Part shown: one piece after another, positions 12,007 to 22,026 of the stretch | How positions within the stretch are numbered: the first letter of the stretch is position 1 | Layout: the number at the start of each line of letters is the position of its first letter | NCBI RefSeq assembly: GCF_963678635.1 | Contig: NC_087066.1 | Location: 11,082,517-11,146,516 of the forward strand | Origin: Symsagittifera roscoffensis | Taxonomy: Eukaryota > Xenacoelomorpha > Acoela > Convolutidae | Length of the DNA: 64,000 nt | Direction: 5' to 3' | Notes under the pieces: generated by a model | The model's input: only the letters and a program-made list of their open reading frames with translations | Database searches by the model: none | What the model was told of the DNA's origin: nothing | Translations under genes and position numbers: made by a program

Positions 12007-12438
12007 TAGTTTGCTATTCTTTTTTGAAGCTCTCATCGAAAGTTATTCAGCATCGTCTCCAATCTGTTTATGGCTGATTGCGTTTTGCGCCATGAACGTC
12101 TGTAAAAAATCTACCCATCACTCTGCTTATGAAAATCGATACAGCAAAAATATATTTTGCTACAAAATCAGCAGTGGTAGTATATAAGAATGTAAATTCG
12201 CTAAAAACATAAATCAAAGTGCAAAAAATTAACCTAATTATACTTGTTAGTAGAAAGTTACCACTCAATAACATAGCCAATAGAAAATTGAAACAGAGCT
12301 AATGCTTTCAACAAAACCGAAACAAAAATCAAAAACGTCCCTCAAAGGTTTTTCAATTTTTGATTATCTCATAAAAAGATATGACATGGAACGGTCAAGA
12401 AAAATTTATAAGTGACTCATTCTATGATTTCAGAAAAC

Positions 12439-13154
12439 TAACCCAACCGTACGCAGGCAAGATCTGAAATTCTCTATTTCATATCTGGATAAAAAAATTT
12501 GAAATTTTCAGGTCTGAAATTTGGATCTGAAATAAAAATTTTCAGATCTGAAATAAACTTCAAGAACAAAATTTCAGATCTGAAATTAAATCTGAGAAAC
12601 TTTTTTCCCCATTGTAATTTATAAATTTCGAGCAAACAGTTAGTTTTTATTTCTTGATGCTTCTGCATAACAACAATTATGTTTAGATTAACTAAGGGTA
12701 GAAAACAAATTGCGAGTATTTTCACAAAAAGTTTTTTTCGAACTAAACTTCGTGATCAACTGTGATATAGAAATTTTCAAAACGTGTTAGGAGATCTATC
12801 AATTTTTCGACAATAATGCGCTACTTATGCGCTTTCAATGTTATCTTATACTTGGGGAAACAAATTTTGGCAGTCTCCCAACGGAGACTTTGATGAGTTC
12901 TTGCCATTAGCTAGCAGAAGCCATCAAATACAAGACTATTGAAAAGGACAAAAATTGCGTCAAAATTGTTGATTTTTCAGATCTGAACTAACCAAGAAAA
13001 ACAAAATTTCAGATCTGAAATTAGATCTTAAATAACCCATTCATAATTTTTCCAAGCGTTATTTTAACATTTCACAACCCATTTCAAATCTGAAGTTTAG
13101 ATCTGAAAAAGATTATTTCAGATCTGAATTAGAACATTTACTAGGTACGGGTAA
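12439..13154. repeat. Inverted-terminus element rich in AGATCTGAAAT, left copy
   Basis: The element starts TAACCCAACCGTACGCAGG and ends CTAGGTACGGGTAA, which are imperfect inverted termini. Both flanks carry clusters of the palindrome ATTTCAGATCTGAAAT and partial forms (about ten occurrences). They surround a ~350-bp core without repeats (about 12,610-12,960) that includes CTTGGGGAAACAAATTTTGG. The whole element is repeated in reverse complement at 13,576-14,391. It has no coding capacity. Confidence 0.68.
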
Positions 13155-13575
13155 TCAGAAGAAACACCACAAATGATATTCCTGTATAAGCGCTGAAATT
13201 TTGGATATATGAAATGTGTTTTTTTCTGCGGTTTTTTTTGTAAGAGCATAATTTTTTCACCTTTTTAACAATTTAATTTTTAATGAAATAAAAGAAAATT
13301 CGGAAGTCAAAACTGCGGAGACTCAAAACTGAGCGTAACAAAAAAAAATACGACGAATATCGTTTCTTTGTTCATTGAAAATCAGAACCCATTCACTTTT
13401 TTGCAACAAACTGATAAAATCCAATAAGATCCTATTAAAATGGTTTCAAGCAGTTGAAGCTTTATGTTATTTCGGTTCAAGTGTTGCCAATATCAAAAGC
13501 CAAACAAATCTCAACTATTTGAAAGTTTCAAGGCTGAACTGGTGATCATGTTTACTGATCTCATTTATTATTACA

Positions 13576-14391
13576 TTACCTGCCCGTACCTAGTAAAGGT
13601 TCTTATTCAGATCTGGAATAATCTTTTTCAGATTTAAATTTCAGATCTGCAATGGGTTGTGAAATGTTAAAATAACGCTTGAATAAATTAGGTATGGGTT
13701 ATTTCAGATCTAATTTCAGATCTGAAATTTTGTTTTTTTTTGGTTATTTCACATCTGAAAAAATATATTTCAGATCTAATTTCAGATCTTAAACTTTGTT
13801 TTTCTTGGTTAGTTCAGATCTCAAATATCAAGGGTTTTGACACAACTTTTGCTATTATTGATACTTTTGTGTTTGATAGCCTCTGCTAGCTACTAGCAGG
13901 TACTCAGCAAAATTTACAATAGGAAACTGCCAAAATATGTTTCCCCAAGCTGGAGATAAACATTGGAAACGCATAAAGAGCGCATGACAATCAAAAAATT
14001 GATAGGTTTCTAACAATTTTTGAAATTTTTTTTTGCAGTTGGTCAAAAAGTTTTTTCGAAAAAAAAACTCTTTGTGAAGTTATTCGGAAAATTTTTTCTA
14101 CCGCTAGTTAATTTAATCATAATTGTGTATTGCAGAAGCATCAAAAAGAAAAAACTCAATTAATGGTTTCAAATGCAACAAAGGGTTTCTCAGATCTAAT
14201 TTCAGATCTGAAATTTTGTTTTTCAGTTCTATTTCAGATCTGAAATTTTCTATTTCAGATCCAAATTTCAGATTTAAGGTTTTTAAATTTTTATCAAGAT
14301 ATCGAATAAGGAATTTCAGATCTGAGAATCAACTAATGTAAGACTTAAAGAATTTCAGATCTTGGACAAAAAAATCCCCTGGGTACGGGTG
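13576..14391. repeat. Inverted-terminus element rich in AGATCTGAAAT, right copy
   Basis: This is the reverse-complement copy of 12,439-13,154. The inner end TTACCTGCCCGTACCTAG mirrors CTAGGTACGGGTAA, the core CCAAAATATGTTTCCCCAAG mirrors the left core, and the outer end is CCTGGGTACGGGTGAA. The left and right copies are separated by 421 bp of unrelated DNA, so the RNA of this intron could fold into an imperfect hairpin with arms over 700 nt long. It contains around fifteen full or partial TTTCAGATCT motifs. Confidence 0.68.
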
Positions 14392-14394
14392 AAA

Positions 14395-14860
14395 CTTTTT
14401 CTCAAGCTGTATTGATTTAACGCATTTACTACTGCAATTTCGTGCACTAGTGGCGAGATGAACTGTGAACAGTTCTCCAGTGTCAAATTAGAAAAATTTA
14501 TTTCAGAATTAAATGAAGTTTAGAATCGGAAGTTTCAGAATTAAAGGATGTTTAGAATTTACTTTGCTTGTTTTGTTCATTAGTGATTTGTTCAGAAGAT
14601 ACATGATTATTTAAAATAATTCGAAAGACAATTACATTTTCATTTTAATTAGTTGCGTGACCACTCTTTTTTTATAGCACTTGATAGCATTTTTTGCCGC
14701 TTTTAAGCACAGCGGAGCGAACGTGTCAGCGTGAACAGGTGAACCAACTTTTACATTAGACAAATGCACAAAATTCCGTGTGAACACTTTCTGAAAAGTT
14801 TTAGTTAGTAATTTTACGAGGGAGTGGGATACTGGAAAATAATCGTGTACAATTTTTTAC
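14395..14860. other. Intronic DNA without recognised repeat
   Basis: Nothing beyond simple A/T-rich sequence was recognised between the inverted elements and the minisatellite near the donor. Confidence 0.4.
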
Positions 14861-15200
14861 TGCCTTATCGATGTTTGCCGCTTGTAACGAGTTGTCACCT
14901 TTTTCAAATTGACACTTGATACGAAATGCAGCCCTTTACGAAGATTTGTCGCTGTTTGCGATTTATCGTCCTTTGTGGATTATCGTTTGTTACGAGCTAT
15001 CACCTTTACGAATTAGCGTTTAGGACGAGTTGTCGCCCTGTACGAGCAATTGTCGCTGGTAACGAGCTGTCCCTCTTTACGAATTGTCGTCTGCTATGAA
15101 TTGTCGACTGTTGTGAATTGCCACTTTTTTTTTTACTTTTAGCTGTTTACGAACGGTCACCTGTTACGAGTTGTCGTCCGTTAAAAACAGTCGTATTACT
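14861..15200. repeat. Degenerate ~20-bp minisatellite TTTACGAATTGTCGTCTG
   Basis: About fifteen imperfect tandem units of the form T(T/G)TTACGA(G/A)(T/C)TGTC(G/A)CC(T/C)(T/G) follow each other, alternating 'TTACGAGTTGTCG' and 'CTTTACGAATTGTCG' types. Spacing is roughly 18-26 bp. The array is interrupted once by a T run near 15,125 and stops about 30 bp from the proposed splice donor. Confidence 0.6.
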
Positions 15201-15228
15201 GTCTGAACGCATTGTAATCAAAGAAAAC

Positions 15229-15478
15229 ATATCGTGAAGTTGAAGCAATGCGCAGCACTGAGCACTCGTGAAGGTGATATGAACGTGCCTCCACACATGC
15301 GAAAATCTCCTCCTTCTTTTATAATTATTAAGGCGTAGAAAGGTCTATCAGGCGCTTTGTACCCATTGACAATCGCATATCTACCTTGGAATGAAACCTC
15401 GCCACGCTTAGTGCTTTGAGACATCCCCGTTGATGCAACGCAAATAAGAAGGATCCAAATTTTTGAAGAAAAGCTCAT
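15229..15478 (-). CDS. Serine protease (S1, trypsin-like), 5' exon
   Basis: The exon encodes the signal peptide and first third of an S1 peptidase. I chose the ATG at 15,478 because it gives a compact signal peptide (charged start, then KIWILLICVAS). An in-frame ATG 17 codons upstream would prefix it with an unlikely extension. After a short propeptide the frame reads YAIVNGYKAPDRPFYALI, the usual zymogen activation start (IVNG), then MCGGTFISPSRVLSAAHC with the catalytic His. The open frame ends a few codons later, and the proposed donor ATAT/GTTTTC joins in phase to the acceptor at 10,347. The predicted product is a secreted endopeptidase of about 255 residues if the downstream frameshift is ignored. 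Substrate specificity was not determined. The gene lies alone, with no protease cluster nearby. Confidence 0.78.
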
Positions 15479-16452
15479 TTCTGTTTTGAAATTCAAAAGT
15501 TTGAAATTTGAAATCAACTTAAATATCAAAAATCAAATTAGCGCTATTTTGCGGTAAAAACCTAATTAAAATCAATGTTTCATTGCCAAGATATTGAACT
15601 TGAATTTTTAGCGCTCTTCTTAATGCAAAAAGTCGTGTTCATATTGCATCAATAAATATATAGTTCGGAAATACGCGGCAAATTAAGAGCCCCAAAGTGT
15701 TATCCCGAAAATTGGACTAAATTCTAAGAAAAAAACTGGAAGGATAAAAAAGGATAAAAAAGATACTGCTAGGACGAAAAAGAACAAAATCAGATGCATG
15801 AAAAAAAAACGTTTCAAATACAAACCATGAAATTTTTTCCGAGAATAGGAGGTGGTTCTGCGTGGACAATTAGTTTCGTTTTTCAATAATTCGAGCTCGA
15901 CAACTAAAATATGTTGTAGACAAACTAGTATGCGGAGAAACTTTTAAATACGGAAAACTTAGAAGAAAATGCGGAACATTTATGCTCGGCGTGGTTTGTT
16001 TCGCAAGAAAAACTGAAAGTATTCAACCAGCAATTTCGGTGAAAAATTGTTTATATCATCCGAAAGCTATTGTTGTCCAAAATTGAGCTAAATTTTGAAA
16101 AGATACTTGACCTGTGCTCATATTGTGTACAGTTGCGTGGGTATAAAGATTGCCAGTATGGCCAATTTGGGACAATTACCGCGCAAGATTTTTGTTCCAA
16201 ATTGAATTGAGGGGTTAAATTTAGTCTACTTAATAATTTTGCTGTATGTAAAATATATTACTTGGGTGATAACATTCAAAAAACATATCAAAAACATTCA
16301 AAAAGCAGTCGGCAAAACTTTGCCCTGATAGAAGCAGTCTTGTTATTTTACTCAAGCACAAATTGATAACTCACCTAATTAAGTTTTGAAGTATTTCAAA
16401 AAATCCGATAAAAGCATTGTGGTAGGCATATTAGTTAAATATTAACCTTTCT
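15479..16452. other. Gene-free DNA upstream of the serine protease
   Basis: No exon or recognisable repeat was seen. It would hold the protease promoter; no convincing TATA element at a useful distance was identified. Confidence 0.4.
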
Positions 16453-16644
16453 GGCCTCTTTTTCTTCCCCTCGGCCTCGAGTAAAAATTTGTGTTAACAA
16501 TGTCTGATTGTTTTTTTTTAAATTGGACTAATAAAGCTGACAAACGGACTAATAAAGCTATGACAATCAATTTGTGCTCCATTTGTAGCCTTAATGTTAC
16601 ATCACAAAATCCATGCTCTTGCAAGGTAGGAGAGTAAAAAGAGC
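16453..16644. repeat. MITE family GGCTCTTTTTC, copy 4
   Basis: It starts GGCCTCTTTTTCTTCCCC and ends GGTAGGAGAGTAAAAAGAGCC. It is about 190 bp, more diverged internally than the other three copies, with no coding capacity. Confidence 0.58.
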
Positions 16645-16744
16645 CTATTTCTGCTTCAATGTTTTATATATCCAACCTCTGAATTTATTATAAAAAGTTT
16701 TGTATAACTATAAAAAGTAATGCCGACATTGAATTAAAACTAAA

Positions 16745-17371
16745 GGGCTGCCCGCACCGAGATCCCATGGATTCTAATCGATTATAATGGATTTCCGAGA
16801 CAAAAAAAATCCATTAAAATCCATTATAATCCATAACAGATGTAAAATGTGAAAAAAAAACAATCCATTATAATTCATTATAATCGAGTATAATCCATTA
16901 CTGGGTATAATCCAACCCCTCGAAAAAATCCATTATAATAGATTAAAATCGATTATAATGGATTTTTTTGACTTAAAAAATATTAGGATCATTACGAGAC
17001 CAAACTGTGCACTGGATAGGAGTACAATTTTGTGTCTGTATGTTCCTGGATTCCAGAGCCAAGTCTTTAATCATGTTAAAATTTTGTCGGAACGATCAAA
17101 GAAAATTAAAGAACAAAAGAAGAACAAAGGGAGCGTCCTTGTTGCGGAATTCGCTTACAATGCACAAAATGCACAATTTGGCCTCGTAATAGTTATAATC
17201 CATTTTTAATGGACTATAATCGATTATAATGGATTTTTTTTGGCTTAAAAAATTATAAGGATTATAATCAATTTTTGATGAATTATAATCGATTATTTTG
17301 TCATTTTATAGATGTTGACCATATTATGACAATATAATCGATTATGATCCATGGATGCTCGGTTCGGGTGT
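16745..17371. repeat. Palindromic element of ATTATAATCGATTATAATGG units
   Basis: The outer ends are inverted: GCACCGAGATCCCATGGATT on the left and the complement of CATGGATGCTCGGTTCGGG on the right. Inside, the motif AATCGATTATAATGGATTTT and its complement recur at least ten times. A CATTACGAGG-family MITE is inserted in the middle (16,991-17,190), so this element is the older of the two. It has no coding capacity. Confidence 0.65.
16991..17190. repeat. MITE family CATTACGAGGCCAAA, nested copy
   Basis: It begins CATTACGAGACCAAACTG followed by TGCACTGGATAGG, and ends AATGCACAATTTGGCCTCG followed by TAATAG. The ends are inverted over about 22 bp. It is inserted within the ATTATAATCGATTATAATGG element. 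It shares the internal block TTCCTGGATT(C/T)CAGAG with the long copy at 19,206. Confidence 0.7.
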
Positions 17372-19205
17372 TCAATACAGATCAATTAGATTTTTCGAGT
17401 TTCAAAGTGTCAAAATATTTGAGCTCGATGTGCTTTTTTTCTCAAGACAGTTTTCGACACTTTAACAATCCGTTTTTTATCGCGTGACAGCTATTAGTGA
17501 GCTGAGCTCACAATTGAATAGATAATTGAGCTATGGTTATTTTTAGTAAAAATATGAGTTGAAAAATTGCCCATTTGGTGATTTGAGATGAGGTGATTGC
17601 ATGCTTAAACGCTTAGGCATCAATGAAATTGGTTCAAAAAGGTTCCAAAATGAAATGAGCGAGCTATTTGGTCAAATGAAGTGGTATTTGGTATTTCAGC
17701 AGATAAAAACCATGAGAGTTTTGTTTTTTATAGCTTGTGAGGGATGATTTTTCGGAAAAAAAAAAAAAACCAAGTTTTTCATCTTTTTAAAAATTGCAAC
17801 ATTGCTTTAATTAAATTTACTCCAAAGAAATTAAATGACACTTGGAAATTTCATGGCTTTGCCTTTCTACGAGCAGTCTTGTCTATTCTTCATATTTACT
17901 TTGTAAAAGCCCTTCAACATTGATTTCGAACACTTCGCGCAAGGTATCTGCTCCTGGTTTAGCCATGTGGATCGTGTCCAGCATGATTTGTCGCAATTGA
18001 GGAGGAAATTGTGGGGCAACACCCCTCCTTCTTTTTTCAACCCTGCTTCTTGTCACAACTTTGATCGGCTACATACGTTGGTATTTTCTTGTAGCGGTTG
18101 CAATGAACTCCAATCGTAGCATTTAATGCTGATGATGACAAAAAATGGTGGATCATCTTCTTTTTTTTCTGTTTGTTGTGGATGTCGACATCGTTGTTGG
18201 CTCCGAAATAGCCACCACTCTACCACTCTTCATGGTGTTGTTAGCGGATAGTATTTACTGGAACGGCGAAGTCTCTTCATGGTCGTTATCGAAAGTCAGA
18301 TCCATTCGAGTCTCGTCTCGGTTTTTATTCGATTTTCATGAATTCAGGTTTTAAATGTTTCTGATCGTCTTTTTTGCCGTGCTTAGAAAATTCTGTAAGC
18401 ATTATTTATTTCTTATAATTAGATTATTAAGCAAGTAAAAAGACTTTACCGATTACTTACACTAGAGTATTTTTTAAATTAAACTTGTATTTCATTACTT
18501 TTGAAAAGTCTTTTAACTATCAATGAAAAACCCATGAAACCTTAAATTTTCAGTTGTTTGTCTCATTTTTCAGAATTTTTTTTTCAAAACTCTTAGATTT
18601 ATCTAGGTAATTGTTACTGTTTAATAACAGAAACTATTTAGCACTAGGATACTAGAAAAAGATTACATGGCCGAATCCGCGCTTAGACTTTTGATTTTGC
18701 CGGTCGGGCCGATATTTTTTCGCGAAAAAACAGCCATATTTTGAACAGAGCTTTATAGCCGCGCGGTGCAGAAATTATTCTAGACATGAATTAAAAATTG
18801 ATCGCGGCTTATTCTTAAATTTAGTAGCAACATAGTCTAAAAATTAGACGCAATATTCTTATGATGATTCGCAGTAAGTGCTTCGTGCTTCAACTTTCGT
18901 GTTTCGAACTCGCGTCCCACGCTTCCAGTCACAACGTGCCAGCCACTTCACTCTATTTTTCTGACAAACTGGTACGGTTACTGTTTAGTTCGAGGTTCAA
19001 GCAGTTACATTTGCACAGTAAGAGTCGAAGATATTTTGCTTCGGTCTAAAAAACATTTGTGGAGAAACGGTCTAAAATTTAAATAAAGCCTTTGTTCAAA
19101 TTTCAGACCATTTTTGGCCATGGTCTTAGCGCATTTTACTATTCTTTGTCACTATTGTTTGGTTACAAACACCATCAAAAAATGATTTAAAAAATAGAAA
19201 GCTTG
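17372..19205. other. Mostly gene-free DNA; one possible coding remnant
   Basis: The only suggestive coding stretch is on the minus strand at about 17,883-18,065: an open frame of about 60 codons ending in a stop, with VEKRRRGVAPQFPPQLRQ and LREVFEINVEGLLQSKYEE. It has no good start and I do not recognise it. It could be an exon, a transposon remnant or chance. The rest shows nothing. Confidence 0.3.
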
Positions 19206-19810
19206 CATTACGAGGCCAAACTATGCACTGGATAGGCGCGTAGTTTTGTGTTTGTAAGTTCCTGGATTTCAGAGACAAGTCTTTAAAGATGTTACAAACC
19301 GTAAGTGGATTCCACTTACAAAATTTCCATGGATTCGGCGTACAAATACCTGTAATGCAAACTTTGTTGGCATAATAGTTTGCCGTTGATTCCTCGACGA
19401 GCGAATATAGGTTGTTGTTCCGGATTCCGCAAATGTAAGTGAGTTCCGCTTACAATTTGTGGGTTCCGCTTACAATGTGCGGAATCCGCTGATAATTTGC
19501 AAAACCGCTCACAGTTTGCGGATTCCACGACAGCTTATTTTTTCTCAGTCCATATATTATTAGTTGTTTGTGGATTCCACAAACTATTCCGGATTTCACC
19601 TACTTAGTTGCGGAATCCACAAATTTTGTTCTAGATTCCGCAAGGTTGCCTGATTTTTGAGCAATACAGTGATTAAGCAATTTGTCCGTGGAATTCAAAA
19701 CAACACAGAAGATCAAAGAAAAGTGGCAATGTTGCGGACTCAACAATTCTTTTTTTGGCCTGTTGCGGAATCCTCTTACAGTTTACAAAATGCAGTTTGG
19801 CCTCATAATG
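19206..19810. repeat. MITE family CATTACGAGGCCAAA, long copy with internal array
   Basis: It has the same ends as the two shorter copies: CATTACGAGGCCAAACTA at left, CAGTTTGGCCTCATAATG at right. It is about 605 bp because the interior carries a degenerate array of the units GCGGAATCCGCTTACAATTT and their complements (about 19,300-19,780). The array is itself partly palindromic (GCGGATTCC/GGAATCCGC). Confidence 0.65.
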
Positions 19811-21796
19811 CGACTTCTTGGCTGATAAAAAATGCTAATCATTGAGTTTCCATATACGAAATATCATTGATCGTTGATCAATTTGCTGAACTTACGTAAT
19901 TGCTTGAAAAATCTATGAGTATTACTTTTCCAAATAATATTTAAAATGTACCATTAACTATGTGTGTCATATATGTAATTCATCAAACACTTTTCATATT
20001 TGGAAAAGTAGTAGTCAAATATTTTTGGATAACTTTTAGAGTCCGAAAAATTGCATTGGTTGTGTTTAGTTTTTCTACGGTTTCGTCAGTCGAGATTGGC
20101 CTTGCTTCGGTCGTGCCGGTCGCTGACGCAATTCTATGGTCTGCAAAGTTTGAAAATATTGTTTTGGTCGCGGTGGTTTGAAAAAAAAGTCAACCCTGGC
20201 TCGGGTACTCTGTATGAGTTGCAATTGTTAGTGCTTTCGAATTCCATCGCGTTTCACAAAAAGTAATTCATAAATTTTTTTCTGCTATTTATTTAACTCT
20301 TTGATTAATCTAGTTTGTTTTAATTGGTATGTTGTCATAAATTAAAGAAGAGCTACAGTTAGGGTTACTTATTGAAAAACAATTCGAGCGAAAAATTGTT
20401 CAGTACAACATTAGCATGCCTTGTCTAAAAATCGGTGAAAACAAAATTAAACTAATTAACCACCTGTGAATATCCAAGTATGTTTGGAAAAATTGATTTT
20501 TTTATGCAATATGAAAAAACTATTACTTCAACAAAAGTTTCCGACGTTCAATTTTTTTCGTATTCTGTTGCACAAGTTTTTTGCCATAATTCAGTTACAA
20601 GTGTCGGATGGCAATATTTGATAAAATGTACAAAAAACTGCTTTCTATTTTTTACAAACGGCCGTACACTGTTCAGATACAGTTTGCAGCAAATTTTTTT
20701 AAGCATTCAATATTGCATAAAAAACGGGTTTTATTTTCCAATTTTGTTCTGATTAATTGGTTAAACCACATCAGCACTGCATTTTTAGAAGTAGATACAG
20801 GATAAAAAGACTTCTATCTCCTTTTCTTTTGGTTTGATAGTAACAAAACTGCTGAGGAAGCACTCATTTTTAGAAAAAAAAGAAAAATTTTTCAAACGAG
20901 AGACAAATTATGTGACTCATTACTTTCAGTGAACAAAAACATTGACTAAAAATCGTTGAGAAAATGACATGTATCACTTTACCTTGATACGGGCAGTTGT
21001 GTTCGTTCCAGTTGATAGGAATTTCAGTTAATACGATTCGTAGCAAAAAGATCATAAGAATATTGAATTAATTTTTTGACGTGCAATTGCATGCAAAAGT
21101 TTTGCAAATAATAAGGAAAAAAAAACTTTTTTTTAAAAAAAAGATTTGTCATTTTGTGCTATAGGTATGGTAAAAACGTTTACTTTTGTTCGGTTTCAAG
21201 AAAATCCCAATTGAAACATTTAATTTTTGGTCTAACTTTGAGCAGACTTATTTGGCCTATTTGTGCCTAATTTTAGTTTTATTTAAGTGAAATTATTTTT
21301 TCACCGCATCTTTGGAGAATAAAAAACTGAAAGTTTGAAAAATTTTTGTGAAAAAAAAAACAGAGAAAAAAGATTTTTCCAGTCTTTCTAGTAGTAATTT
21401 TTCTAGTCATTTCTCTACAAAACTGTTTTCATTTTTCCTATTTTACTATGACTGCCGAATATGCGTAACTTCTAGTTTTTCGTTCAGACCCTTTAATCAC
21501 ACCTCGCATAAAAAAACAGCACTAATTTGAAAAAAAAACTTTTTTTGCATTTTTTAAGAATATGGTCGGAGCATTCTATATTATTTGTACACTAAACGTC
21601 TATCCTTATTTTCCGTAGCCGATGTCTAATGTTTCCAATGGAGCCAAAATGATTCACTTTTTACTTCGAGGGCAACGCACTCAAATGCTTTACCTGGCTG
21701 TCTTGTTTTCCTTCCAAATTTAACCTAATCAGTTTCAATTGCTCCAAGATGCTATTTAACAAGCATGAATGTTAAATGAATAATTGAACTTGAATA
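19811..21796. other. Gene-free DNA downstream of the cholinesterase
   Basis: No exon was recognised. Near 21,340-21,590 lies an A/T-rich block ending in ATATGGTCGGAGCATTCTAT that matches 41,120-41,385 and is one copy of a dispersed repeat. Confidence 0.45.
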
Positions 21797-21802
21797 TTTA
21801 TT
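21797..21802 (-). terminator. Candidate polyadenylation signal of the cholinesterase
   Basis: AATAAA on the minus strand, about 225 nt beyond the stop codon at 22,027. It is a reasonable position, but in AT-rich DNA the hexamer occurs by chance. Confidence 0.35.
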
Positions 21803-22026
21803 TTCAGTTTTAGACAAAAAAAAACAAAATAAAAAATTAAATTCATACGCAGTTTTCGTAGTTTATGACAATAAATATATCAAGTCGCAATTATTAAAAA
21901 TGCAAACAGAGTACAAAATAGATTGTGAGTTTTCAGTTATCAAACGCGGAAAATAATTTACATATATAACGCAAACAAATCTGAATTTAATCAAAAAAGT
22001 TAAACTCGAATAGAGTAAGCATAGCA

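Larger units (their letters stand above)
10348..15228 (-). other. 4.9-kb intron of the serine protease
   Basis: It is bounded by GTTTTC (donor, 15,228) and TTTTAG (acceptor). The phases agree: one base upstream and two downstream, forming a Leu codon. The donor is weak, so its exact position is less certain than the acceptor. The intron is filled with repeats: a GGCTCTTTTTC MITE, a CATTACGAGG MITE, two inverted AGATCTGAAAT-rich elements and a short-unit minisatellite next to the donor. Confidence 0.65.
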
